NCBI GenBank assembly: GCA_963965975.1
Contig: OZ014415.1
Coordinates: 4,035,001 to 4,099,000 of the forward strand
DNA from: Xestospongia bergquistia
Lineage: Eukaryota; Porifera; Demospongiae; Haplosclerida; Petrosiidae
DNA: 64,000 nucleotides
Direction: 5' to 3'
Made by a program: the position numbers and the translations under genes. Each line of letters begins with the position of its first letter. The first letter of the stretch is position 1. Shown in pieces: positions 51,852 to 62,958 of this stretch. Under the pieces are notes generated by a model that ran no database searches, had not been told where the DNA came from, and saw only the letters and a list, made by a program, of their open reading frames with translations.

Positions 51852-52400
51852 TCTACAATCCTCAGGAACCACATAACCTGATGGAGGTGAGACTTATATT
51901 AGACAATGGTAGCCAAAGATTATATGTAAGTAACAAAGTAAGGGGAGGTCTAGGATTACAGAGTGTGAGTGTAGAGACATTGTCAATTAAGACATTTGGT
52001 GACACAAAGGAGAGAAGACAAACATATGATGTGGTAAATCTAGAGGTGGCTACCAAGTGTGGGCCAGGCCTAGAGATACCAATATTGGTTGTGCCACTAA
52101 TTTGTGGTCCATTGTTCAATCAGCCCATAGCTTGTTTAAAAGAGAGATATGAACACCCTTCTGGTTTAGAGCTGGCAGACTCCTCCTGTGGCAGTGACAA
52201 CATGGAGGTTGATGTTCTTATTGGTTCTGACCTCTATTGGAGGTTTGTCACGGGCAGGACATTAAGAGGGAGAAGTGGTCCAACAGTTATTCAAAGTAAG
52301 TTTGGATGGGTGTTATCTGGTCCAGCAGAACAACTAACTCAAGAAGATATCATTGTCAACCTCGTGTCAACTCATATTTTGAGGGTTGATTCACAGACTA
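51852..52400 (+). pseudogene. Element F aspartic protease
   Basis: EVRLILDNGSQRLYVSNKV at 51882-51940 carries the active site, which reads DNGS where BEL proteases have DxGS. LQSVSVETLSIKTFGDTKER, the block PILVVPLICGPL and IGSDLYWRFVTGRTLRGRSG follow, then QSKFGWVLSGPAEQL. This is the peptidase A17/DUF1758 layout. The frame is open from 51800 to 52894 across protease and the RT start. Confidence 0.88.
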
Positions 52401-52499
52401 TCCCAATTGAGAATCAGGACTTAGATGCCAGGTTGAAGACGTTCTGGGATCTGGAATCACTAGGTCTCTGTAACAGTGACTCTTCAGTGTACAGTGAGT

Positions 52500-53640
52500 T
52501 CACTAACAGTATCTCATTTAATGATAATAGGTATGAAGTTTGCCTTCCGTGGAAGGAGTCACATCCTGTACTGCCAGATAACTATAGCCTGAGCCACAGA
52601 CAATTGACTAGCCTTCTCAACCGACTCAAACATGACCCACCAACCCTCCAACCATACAATGATGTCATACAAGATCAATTGACCCAAGGAATCAAAGAAG
52701 TTGTTGACAAGCCTGAATCTGGAGATGTTGGTAAAGTTCATTATCTCCCACATCATGCCGTTATACAAAGGGAGAAGCAGACCACCAAGCTTCACATTGT
52801 CTATGATACATCAGCAAGGACCAAAGGTGTCTCTCTTAACAATTGTCTGCATACCGGTCTACATTTGGACAAAACATCATGGACATTCTTCTGAGATTTC
52901 GCTCTCATAAGGTGGCACTCGCTGCTGATATCGAGAAGGCATTTCTGAAGATATCAATGGCAGAGAAAGATTGAGATGCATTGACATTCTAATGGGTAGA
53001 TGATGTCAGTAAAGCCATACCAAATGTTGTGGCGCTGCGCTTTACCTGAGTAGCATTTGGAGTCTCTTCTAGTCCATTCTTGCTCAACGCAACAGCGAAA
53101 CATGATCTTGAGCATATTGCACTGAGGATCCAAGTTGTCAATCAGTTGTTATGATCTATCTATGTCCATGATGTTGCCTACGGTGCAGATGATGATGCAG
53201 CTGCCTTCAAATTGTACCACTGTTGTAAATTAAGATTGGCCGAAGGAGGTTTTAATCTGCGTTAATTTGTTACCAACTCTAGACGTCTGATGGAACAGAT
53301 TGACATTGACGAAGAAGGTACTAGATTAGTATGTACCAATGTTGATACCACCACTGATGATGAATCTTACGCTAAATCTGTCCTTGGAGGCAGGAGTGAT
53401 CCTCGTTGCGAGGAACAAAGGATATTAGGAGTTCGTTGGAACTTTATACATGACCAACTGGTCTTTGATCTCACTGACATAGCACAGTATGTGGCAACTT
53501 TGGAACCCACAAAGAGAAACATAGTTGGAGTCTCTGCCAAGTTCTATGACCCTTTGGGGTTAGTATCTCCTGTTACTGTTCAATTTAAGTTATTATAAAA
53601 GGCCTAATGTGAGGCAAACCTAGAATAGGATGAACCTCTT
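52500..53640 (+). pseudogene. Element F reverse transcriptase
   Basis: Opens VCLPWKESHPVLPDNYSLSH, then VHYLPHHAVIQREKQTTKLH and IVYDTSARTKGVSLNNCLHT. Beyond 52890 the frame shifts (FRSHKVALAADIEKAFL-type block near 52900) and contains stops. The catalytic box near 53158-53175 reads YVHD instead of Y-V-D-D. EEQRILGVRWNFIHDQLVFD and SAKFYDPLGLVSPVTVQFK at 53410-53590 are the later RT blocks. After ETWRDSK (53665) it jumps to the end of the RNase H region. Confidence 0.85.
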
Positions 53641-55560
53641 TCAGGAGAATTATTAGAGACTTGGAGAGATTCTAAGGTGGTTTTTTATTGGATTAAGGGT
53701 CTGACCAAGGAATGGAAACAGTTTGTCCAAAATAGAGTGGAAGAGATCAGAAGATTACTTCTGATTGAGTGCTGGCGTCACTGTCCTGGTGTTAGCAACC
53801 CCGCAGAAATACTATCCAGAGGAAGCAAACCATCTGATTTAATATCTAATCCCTTATGGTGGAATGGTCCCGAAGTAATCGATCATGAAGAGGTATCAAT
53901 TGAACAGGTACCAGTTCCAGACGAATGCCTGAATGAGATGAAGTCAAGCCATGATAAGGTCCACAGTCTACTCATAAATGGATCTAATGGACTCTCTTCT
54001 GTTATACACTGTAAAGACTTCAGTGTACTTGGGAGACTTTTACGGATCACTGCTTACGTTTTCAGGTTCACACAACTACTTGTAGCCTGATTCAAAGGGA
54101 CTGGTGAGTCAATTGGCAATGACATTACTGCATGCGACATCCTCAAGGCAGAGACCCATTGGATAAGAGAGTCTCAAATGTCGTTAGTTAAGCAAGGCCA
54201 ATTTGTGTCTTGGAGGAAACAATTTCACCTGTTTGCTGATGAGGCTGGGGTATTAAGATGTGGAGGGAGGCTTGGCAATGCTAATATCCCTTTCCAAACA
54301 AAACATCCAATTCTGCTGAACTCGAAGCACCACATCACTACCTTGATCATCAAGGATTGTCATGAAAAAGTTATGCATAATGGAGTGAAGGAGACCTTAA
54401 CTCAGCTGAGGTGAAAGTACTGGATTGCAAAGGGACGCTCACTTGTCCGTAAGCTGGTTCCGCGATGTGTGATCTGCTGTAAATTTGATGGAGGATCTTA
54501 TTGTTTATCTCCCTCTCCACATCTGCCCGAGTTCAGAGTAGCAGAAGCCCCACCGTTCACATATACTGGAGTAGATTTTGCCAGCCCCCTCTTTGTGAGA
54601 ACAACAGCTAATGCAACTACAAGTAAGGTATGGATTTGTCTGTATACTTGCTGTGTGGTACGAGCAGTACATTTAGATGTTGTTCCTGATCTCAATGTGC
54701 AGACCTTTTTGAATAGTTTCAAGCGATTTACTGCTTGACGGGGATTCCCAAATAAGATGATCTCTGACAATGGAAAAACTTTCAAATCTGCGGCAAAAAC
54801 TCTAAAGAAATTATTGGACCATCCTGAAGTAAAACGCCATTTCAGTCAAATCTCTGTGATCTGGTTGTTTAACCTTGAACGAAACCAATGGTGAGGAGGA
54901 TTTTTTGAGAGGTTGATTAAATCAATGAAGAGATGTTTGAAGAAGACAATCAGAAATGCCAGGCTAATTTATGATGAGCTACTAACAGCTGTCACTGAAG
55001 TTGAGATGATTTTAAACTCAAGACCTCTTTTGTATGTGTCTACTGATGATATGAACGAACCCCTTACATCTTCTCACTTGTTGATTGGATGTAGAGTCCT
55101 TACACTACCAATGTACTCCCCACATGAAGATCTTGACTATGGCTTGAGCCCATCTACTGTTGAATTAACTCGGCAGATGCATCATTTCAACAAGACGCTT
55201 GATCAATTTTGGACTTGATGGAAGACTGAATATCTGGTTGAAATCAGGGAATTCCATCGTTATCATGACCAGACCAAAAGGGCTGAGAGTATTGTGTCTG
55301 TTGGAGACCTAGTACTTGTCCACGATCAAGACCGCCCTAGAGGTCTCTGGAAGTTAGCAATAATCGAAAGTGTTATAAAGGGAAGTGATGGCCATATTAG
55401 AGGTGCAGCAGTAAGGACTCAATCAGATACAGGTTGAACTTCAGTGCTGAAGCATTCAATTAAACAACTGTACCTCATCGAAGTTAGAAGCCAAATTACT
55501 GGAACTGACCACATCGTGAGCAACCAAGAAATTCAGGATACTGCAAGATGACCAACAACA
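53641..55560 (+). pseudogene. Element F RNase H end and integrase
   Basis: VVFYWIKGLTKEWKQFVQNR and VSNPAEILSRGSKPSDLI (53675-53850) are the last part of the A17 RNase H region; its catalytic first part is deleted. The integrase zinc-binding part is at 54300-54480 (ILLNSKHHITTLIIKDCHEK, HNGVKETLTQLR, CVICCKFDG). Core: TYTGVDFASPLFVRT (Asp 1), MISDNGKTFKSAAKTL (Asp 2) and a stop-broken 'GGFFERLIKSMKRCLKK' (Glu). The end has NSRPLLYVSTDDMNEPLTSS and VGDLVLVHDQDRPRGLWKLA (DUF5641-like). TGA stops at 54415, 54736, 54895 and 55216. Confidence 0.88.
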
Positions 55561-55715
55561 GCATCTACATAAGAGCCAATGAAAGATGCAAAAATTGGAT
55601 CCGAGAACTAGAAAATGACTGAAATGTATTAACTGTGAGACATATCTATGTACATTTATTGATGACTAATTATTGTTAATTTGTATTTATCACTTAAGTT
55701 GACCAGTTCTGGACA

Positions 55716-55734
55716 ATGGGGGGGGGGGGGAGGA
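55716..55734 (+). promoter_or_regulatory. Element F polypurine tract
   Basis: A run of about 13 G followed by AGGA stops at the first base of the 3' LTR (55735). The unusually long G run may have grown by slippage after insertion. Confidence 0.8.
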
Positions 55735-55923
55735 TGTAAGAGATTATAATATTCAATTGTGACTGATTAGTATTCATCTAATCAATATTTGTTCACATGA
55801 TCTTGAGAGAGACCACGTTGATCAAAACCTTTTTTTTGTGAATATATTCGTTGATGTTCAATCCTCTCTAAAAGAAAAAAGTATTTTAATCTGAAGAACT
55901 AATTTGTGTTGAACTCTATTACA
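55735..55923 (+). repeat. Element F 3' LTR
   Basis: TGTAAGAGATTATAATATTC ... GAACTCTATTACA, 189 bp; five bases shorter than the 5' copy because of a small deletion near ...CTGAAGAACTAATTTG. Followed by ATTTG. Confidence 0.92.
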
Positions 55924-55928
55924 ATTTG

Positions 55929-57689
55929 GTGAAATTGCCAAGTCATGTTGATTAAGCTAGGATCAAGACTTTGATTGAAATACAGCAGACTGCTTTTCTT
56001 CTCAGGGAGTGTGATAATCTGGGGATGAACTCTGGACAATAGCCTCACACTCATGACATGCTATTTGATGAGCTTCGCATTGATGTTGCACTATTTGATC
56101 AAGTATTTAGTCTAAATAACTGTATAAATGATTGGTATGAAACAAGGTAACCAGTGATGTCATATTGAGGCATTTTCTATTTTAGTAGTATTTACATGTA
56201 TTCTTTTTTTCCTTGACACCTAAATTTGTCAAGTCATGCTGGCATTTGCCACAGTCATTAGAATTACAAGGAAAACAATCTCCATGTCTTTGTTTTCTCT
56301 ATAGTAAAATTGAATATGAGTTAGTTATCATATACATCATGACTCCATTTGACTATTAAGTGCATTGTTTATATTTTGGCCTTCTTCATTACAGTCATTT
56401 TAGAGGGTAGAGTATATAAGCATAATAGAATTAATACATATGTGTATATAAATGTATTTATGCATCTGTTGCATTAACTTGAATTAGTTTTTGTGGTAAT
56501 AATTTTTGTGCTTTCTATAAATTAGGAATATTAAAAATATAAGTATGGAAGTTCTCAACTACTACCTTCCTCATTTTATCAGCTTTCACCACTCATTTCT
56601 ATGTTGACCTTGTATTATTAAAGTAGTAAGAGATTTATAATTTCTTCAGATCTTTTGAGCTGTTTTTCTCCTGCTTTTCTTTCCTCCGGCCTTAAAACGA
56701 ACCATTATTGTATTGAAGTGTCAGCTTAAAAGCTTTGATGATCTCTTCTACCTTTACGGAATGACATAGTCATAACAATTTTTCATTTTTTGACATATTA
56801 GATGAAAGACTAGACAGAGGCATCATTCTTTGTGATTTGAACCAGTTAAACAAAAATATACAGCAAACAACTATATGTGTGCCTTACAGCCAATTTTGTG
56901 GGACCTTGTAGACGAGTATATTTACAAGTACTGGACTCATTACATTCTCTTCTTTGAATTAGTGGGTCTCAAACTGTCAATCCTATTTACAAATATTTGA
57001 TATTATGAAAAGGGGTATTATCAAGCTAATAAACTTCTAACGTTTAATTGTTCAAGTTTCCTAAGACTTTTATCGATGATATAATTATAATAATACTATT
57101 TCTAATTATTAATTACATATTAATAGTTATCAACAGTATCGAGTTTTGTATAAGAAAGGACAACAATGCCACAGTAATGATACGAAACCTATATTGGTCT
57201 CATTATAATCATTTATGAATCATCATTTCCAACTTATTTGTTATGGTCTTTTGAAATAATGATTATCGTACCAAAAGTTGATTTAGTATTGATCTTTTGT
57301 TTACATATCATGAAACACTATGCATCATCATCTACAAATACAGCATAATAATTTCTTCCCACCAATTTAAGCCTCAAGCCCAAACAGAACTAAACAAATT
57401 TCATTTGTAACATTTGCAGTTTAATAGTCCATTTGACATGCTGTCTGCAGATCAAGTGAATGTAGTGAAACCACCTTGTTACAATAACAAAGGTTCATAA
57501 CTTCTTTGCTGCTACTAACATTTGACCAACGCACTCCTTGATGCACACGAATAATGCACAGAATTGGGTGATAGCAAACATCTGAACCTATATTGTATAG
57601 TATCAATAATGCTATTCCTTTAGTTTCCTAGGTATATTGGGAACACAACAGTATGAATTCAATATAATAATACTTAACAGTGACCCTTA
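55929..57689. other. No gene recognised
   Basis: AT-rich sequence between element F and the second paralogous segment. Minus-strand open stretches near 57421-57606 have no domain signs. No repeat partner was found within the window. Confidence 0.45.
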
Positions 57690-58209
57690 GAAAGCAGTAA
57701 ACCAGACAATCACTTTTAAACTTCCATCAAACATACCCACAAAGACTGTCGTTGATACAGGTCAACCAGTTACCTCATCACCTCCAAGATGTTTTATACA
57801 AGGTTTCCAGAAAAAATCCTGGGATGATGTGATTACAGATTTTTACTCTAAGAAGAAGAGTCCTTTGCATAACATGACAGGTACTTTTTCAAGGAGTCAT
57901 GGTTTGGATGTATTACATATAAATGAAAATAAAGAAGACACAACAAATAGACAAATTGAAACATTTCTTATAAACCTTGAGTTAAAAAACAAAGTCGATT
58001 CAAGAAAAAACGCCCTTCACAAGTCATTCATAATCTCTGTAAATTAAAGTACATACAGACGATCTTAAATATTCCATACATGCACACTATAGTGAAGAGT
58101 TTCAAAATTTTCATGACCATCCTTTTACAGATCAACCAAAGATATCTATACCACAAAGAAATAAGAATTTAATTGAAGAAGATACGGGACTATATGAAGT
58201 ACCTGTATC

Positions 58210-58685
58210 CATAGGGGTAGGAAAGGGGGGCAGGGGGGGCTGAAACCCACCCCAACTTAAAATCAAGGGGGGCTAAGCCCCCCTGATTTGCACTCATGAC
58301 TATGTACACAATAACCTCTTGAATGAAGTTGTTATTGTGTTAATTTGTGTACATTAACAATTAATCACCACATTATTGTGTGGTCATGTTACCTTCTTTA
58401 AGATTAATTGCTATAACAAAAGTATTAATAGAATGAAGCGACCTTATGCTGACTAAAAAATTACTTACAAAGTACTATGACCCAAAGAACAACTAAACCA
58501 TGTCATGCTGTTACATACACATAAGGACCATACTGATAACATAAACTTATTAGAAATAGTTTGTTTTTTTTAATGACAGATGAATTAATTTTTGGGTCAT
58601 TTTTAATGTTTAATAATATAACACAACTAAATATAACGTCAGCACCCCCCCCCCCCCTAACATTAACTTCATTTCTAGCCATCTG
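58210..58685. mobile_element. hAT-like MITE with 8-bp target duplication
   Basis: CCTGTATC occurs on both sides (58202-58209 and 58686-58693). The paralogous segment at 36471-36484 has the uninterrupted site (AAGTACATGTATTAATTTAC). The insert starts CATAGGGGTAGGAAAGG and ends TTTCTAGCCATCTG; the ends are only weakly complementary. 8-bp duplications and CA(T)AGGGG-like ends fit hAT-group non-autonomous elements. There is no coding capacity. Confidence 0.78.
58255..58291. repeat. G/C hairpin inside the MITE
   Basis: AATCAAGGGGGGCT-A-AGCCCCCCTGATTT forms an almost perfect hairpin with a one-base loop centre. It lies ~50 bases from the left end. Subterminal palindromes are common in non-autonomous DNA elements. 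Confidence 0.85.
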
Positions 58686-59704
58686 CCTGTATCAGTTTAT
58701 AATTAAGAAAAAGAGCCTTCAAAACCTCCTCATACAAACAAAATGAGTTCTCCACTTTAACCTAAATAATCTGACAATAAACAATTTTCTTTCACAAGTT
58801 AAGATATTGCTACTCCACAAACAAACAAACTTGAAGAAATGTACAGTATATAATTAGATGGAGAAATAGGTTTACTAAAGATCAAAGTCTTAGCTGTCCA
58901 TCTCCATAAAAACAGTTGCTAAGGAAAGTCGTGATGATGGATATGATTCTGATGATGACATATTATTAATAAGACCTGTGATGAAAGTGACTCCTAAAGA
59001 TGAACAAAACACAAAAACTCAGACATTGTTGATCCATACAGAGAGGTAAATGATAATATTATAGATCAAGATGTTGATAAACATATAAACAATATTACTA
59101 AGTACATTATTACAGTTTACTACAATACATGTATGTACTTTGTATGCATATAGTCTGGTGAGAATGTTGTTGGTAATATCAAGTCATAATATATATTTAT
59201 AAGTTTTCTAACCACAAATCACACTTACTATTGTTTGTACATAACTTATAAAGTTTAGTAGATAATTTAATAAATAGCCAAAAAAGAAAAAGATTTCATA
59301 GAAAGATTAAAACTAACAATAACTTTAACAAATAATTCAATGTAGGCAATGTGATACACTAAATAATAGTCACTAAATTGTCGATTTACTTAAAGCTATT
59401 ACAAATAATTCTTATTATACAATAGTGTCCTTAGTATAGAAATGTTACTACAGCATAGTCAATTTTAATCTGACTAATATAAATGTCCTTAATATACCTT
59501 AATATTCAAGTTATATATTGTTATTAACAAATCAATTATTGCACCATTTTATAGTTGGAGATACTTTAAGTTGAACTAAATGATGTCAAGACAAAGAGAG
59601 AGTTCTACTGAGAAAAGGTGAACTTCAAGTAAAGTAAGCTACCATATTGGACAAATCATGTCTTTTGATTATTGATGCAAATAGGGTCTGTTAAGAGATT
59701 TAAG

Positions 59705-59990
59705 TTATGGATGGGGGGTTGGATGGATTGACTGATCGACAGATTGATGACAGACACTACTTTAATATCTACCAGTTAATTCTAATTGATAGTACTCAAG
59801 TATACTTGTAGTCATTTGTAGAACATTTGCAATGTGAATGTGATTATGATTAACATAATTATTATAGTCCTGGTCTATAAATATACATATGTATATAAAT
59901 CATAGACTTCAATAGAATCAGTGACATGTTGTTTATCAGATTGAGTTTTATATAAATGCAATAATTATAATCATGATCACATGTACAGAT
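59705..59990. repeat. Dispersed repeat, copy 2 (partner at 5.4 kb)
   Basis: GGTTGGATGGATTGACTGAT, GATAGTACTCAAGTATACTT and AATCAGTGACATGTTGTTTA align with 5390-5790. This copy lacks about 130 bases present in the first. It lies 0.6 kb after the paralogous segment copy 2. Confidence 0.75.
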
Positions 59991-60034
59991 GAAGGTGTCA
60001 CCTTCGTCTGTAGATGTGATCTTGATTATGTAGT
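59963..60034. repeat. Hairpin with ~32-bp arms
   Basis: ATAATCATGATCACATGTAC and on to GATGAAGGTG is followed at once by TCACCTTCGTCTGTAGATGT and GATCTTGATTAT. The arms pair along nearly their full length with two or three mismatches and almost no loop. It starts at the end of the dispersed repeat; the 5.4-kb partner has only the left arm, so the palindrome arose after the copies separated or is the edge of a different insert. Confidence 0.88.
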
Positions 60035-60054
60035 TGATGATCACCTTCAAGGTA

Positions 60055-60262
60055 ATGAAATTAGAATGCTAATTGAAGAAATTTGAAATTTAGTCAACTA
60101 TTAGATTTTGTTATATCAGCCTTTATGCCCACAGTATAATGCACATGGATCATTTTTTAAAGACTTTGAGTTGATTGTATTATGATTATATTATTACACA
60201 GGAATAAAATCTCCAGCTCATTTGAATAAATTTCTAGTTTCAAATAATATTAACAATGGTCT
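60055..60262. repeat. Dispersed repeat, partner of 43282-43500
   Basis: AATTAGAATGCTAATTGAAG, TGCCCACAGTATAATGCACA and AGACTTTGAGTTGATTGTAT are shared in order with 43282-43500. Divergence is moderate and the sequence is non-coding. Confidence 0.78.
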
Positions 60263-60361
60263 TATGAATATGTGACATCATGTTCTAACTTTCTAGTTAT
60301 TAAAGAAAAAGCTTCTGCTTTCTTTAGTACACCAACCAATATTATCACTGACTATGGTTGA

Positions 60362-62453
60362 CTACGTAGCTTTGAGAGCTGTCACTAGAGAATGACCTTT
60401 CTCTGCATCAATCTTGTAACAGTCATCAGTACAATCATCATAACAGGTCTGAGTAATCAATTGTTTTCTAAACAGTTCTGTAACAATGAATAACCTGTTG
60501 TTAGAGATAGACATTAAATCTTCAGAATGTCTTCTAAACCATTTCTTAATATGTTCAGTATTGAGAGTTGTAAATTCGTCTATTGTACCAAAGGACATAT
60601 GCACATTCAGTATGCTATGAAATTTAACCTTGTGTGTCCAGTAATAAATCTACAGATCACATCACATCATGGTCACATCATGGTACCTGCTGATCAGATC
60701 ACATCATGGTACCTGCTGTTCTATCAGTAGTGTGTTGCTGTGACACAATCTGTCCTATAGTAATTGAGTATAATGACGTAGGATGAATAATATACATAGA
60801 GTCTTACTGAGAGATTGTACAATGTTCATCTTTTGTCCTTTCTCCATTGTTCCAAATGTTGACTTAATACCTTTTAAAGTAATGCTATATTGAAATATTG
60901 GAGCAGTACTGCTAGTGAGAATAGCAGATATTGTCACCAAACATGAAGGAAACTATGGACAAACACTTGCTCCATAAATGTCAAATCTCTTTGACTAATC
61001 TATAAATAAATTCAAAATAACACAGAAATTAGTATACATCGTTATGTATCCTATTAGGATGTAAATGTGGACAAACAGTCCATTCTTGAAAAGAATATTC
61101 TTGTTCTTCTCCAAACATTAGTTCTGTGTATACATTGTCCTCCTCAAATTGAAAGAAAATGTTGATGTCTTTCTCATCATTTGGAAGTGAAGTGTGTATA
61201 TACTGTTAACAACATGATCAAATCAATTATTTAGAATATATATATATATATATATTACCATTTGGTGAGCATCAAGATTTTTAACAACCATGAACTTCAT
61301 AATCCATTTAGTTTGATGCTTAACTTCATACACTACTAGACCTACATAGGTTGCTTGGAGATTGTCTTGAAGGTTCACCTATAATAATAATAATATATTA
61401 TATATAGTATAATCATATTGACTATACCTTCATCTGCACATGTCTTTTAAATTCCAGCACCATTTGTTCATGATGTCAAAATAAATTCAGCATCAAAATT
61501 AGCTAAAACTTGTTCATCAACTATATTTGTCATGTCCTGGTCATCACAATACCCAAACAACCATTTTATTGGTCTAAAGACTGCTTTAACAATTGACTTT
61601 AAAGAGAAGTCAGAGAGCTAAATATTACCATATTGATCTCTAGGGTAGAACTGTCCTCCTTGCTCTAGCTTGAACTTGTTTGGAAGTACAGGTTGATAAA
61701 GATCAACTGTAACAAAACTGAGATAACTATTGTGTTTTTGTGTCTTTAAAGATGCACAAAGTTGAATGTATAACTAGACAGGCTGAAGGAGAGCTCTGGA
61801 AACAGAAATGGAGTAAACAACACTGACCAGTGAAGTACCAGAGGGTAACTTAAACTTTCTCCCTATAATTGCTGCAATAGATAGTTGACATATTTCTCAT
61901 GGAGGTATCATTCCATGAGGTACAATAACCCTTAAACCATACTCCTCCAATTTAATAACAGAGTGTGTTGTCAAGAATAACAATTTATCAGCTATATGAA
62001 CACCAGTCCCATCAAGACATTCTAGCTGATCTAATATATATAATTATATCAATATGACAAAATGATAGATAACATTACTGACTTACAAAGAGAAGGAACA
62101 AGATAGTTGAAATAACATCCAACATCTTTGGTAGTCATTGTATCACCTATATCAATGTGTATAACAGGCACTTCTGAACTATTTTCTTCATCTTTTTTAC
62201 TTGATTCATAAGTTTGTCCTAGTTAAATTAAAACTAAAAAGGAGGTAAACAATAATATAACCATTCTAATTGAAGTTGTTCCATGGGGGTTTTACAAAAT
62301 TAATTGCAGTAGATATACTACATCTCTTACCACGAATGACATGTTTCATGTCATGATCAATGAGAGACCCTTCAAGTTGAGTCAATGTACCTCCTTTCAG
62401 AGACCATTCCTCTAACAAATACCTCATCTTTACTTCTGATGTCAGTCAGTGCA
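60362..62453 (-). pseudogene. Second ZU5-like plus death-like gene, broken
   Basis: Minus-strand exons in order: 62337-62450 (MRYLLEEWSLKGGTLTQLEG, death-like helix pattern), 62092-62221 (acidic, VPVIHIDIGDTMTTKDVGCY), 61770-62030 (LECLDGTGVHIADKLLFLTT, KLEEYGLRVIVPHGMIPP then TGA, KFKLPSGTSLVSVVYSISV; a ZU5-like domain), 61450-61720 (PNKFKLEQGGQFYPRDQYGN and the end of the domain), smaller exons near 61260-61370 and 61040-61200, 60755-60940 (TLKGIKSTFGTMEKGQ) and 60362-60604 (helical C-terminal domain with LMSISNNRLFIVTELFRKQL). The plan parallels the gene at 32.3-35.1 kb without Kelch. A TGA inside the ZU5-like core and others suggest it is not functional as read. Confidence 0.6.
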
Positions 62454-62460
62454 CAATAAT

Positions 62461-62958
62461 ATATATTTAGTTGAAGACCCAGTTGTTTCCACTACTCTTG
62501 TACTTGTTTTAGAACAACAGCCAGTTCAATCCACCTGTCGATTCATCCATACACTATCAATATGTCTGTCCATTGACTTCCACAGCACACACATATTCAT
62601 CCATTAGTCTGATCAATTTAATGCTAATTGTACAACACAGGAAGTGCATACTCTAATACAAATTATACATTTAGATTGTAATAATTAGGGTCAAAGATAC
62701 AATAATAATTTCTCTTTGGCGTATGCATTTTATGTGTCCTATACAAATAGCCAATGATTATTTTCAAGCATAAACCCACTGGAAATGTACAATAACATGT
62801 GTCATATAAAGCTGATACTTCCATTCAAGTGATGGGCAATGAACTCATTGTAAGATTTACATTTAGTTTATTATTGGAAGTGATAATATCATTTACCATA
62901 TTGGATATTGTCTATAGTCATGTTTGACACTATACCATTGTTGAATGTCATCATATAC
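62461..62958. other. No gene recognised
   Basis: Intergenic sequence between the ZU5-like gene and the fucosyltransferase 3' end. Short ATCCA/TCATCC-type phrases recur near 62520-62600. No frame is supported. Confidence 0.5.

Larger units (their letters stand above)
50593..55923 (+). mobile_element. BEL/Pao LTR retrotransposon F
   Basis: 5,331 bp, LTRs 50593-50786 and 55735-55923, target duplication ATTTG (50588-50592 and 55924-55928), PBS next to the LTR and a G-rich polypurine tract. Gag of DUF1759 type, DUF1758-like protease, A17-type RT and an integrase with the DUF5641-like end are in normal BEL order. The LTRs are less alike than those of C and D (about 90-93% by eye), stops are many, and internal deletions removed the gag zinc knuckles and most of RNase H. 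It is an old, dead copy. Confidence 0.92.
57690..59080. repeat. Paralogous segment, copy 2 (partner 35.96-36.85 kb)
   Basis: From ACCAGACAATCACTTTTAAA to GATCCATACAGAGAGGTAAA this matches copy 1 in order, with many substitutions and small gaps, and with an extra 484 bases (MITE plus target duplication). The coding fragment at 57690-58047 reads HHLQDVLYKVSRK, then in another frame SWDDVITDFYSKKKSPLHNM and LINLELKNKVDSRKNALHKS, ending at a stop at 58045. Confidence 0.8.

Noticed and set aside
54498..54785. Minus-strand open frame opposite the BEL integrase
   Set aside because: Shadow of the plus-strand integrase, which carries the recognisable motifs.
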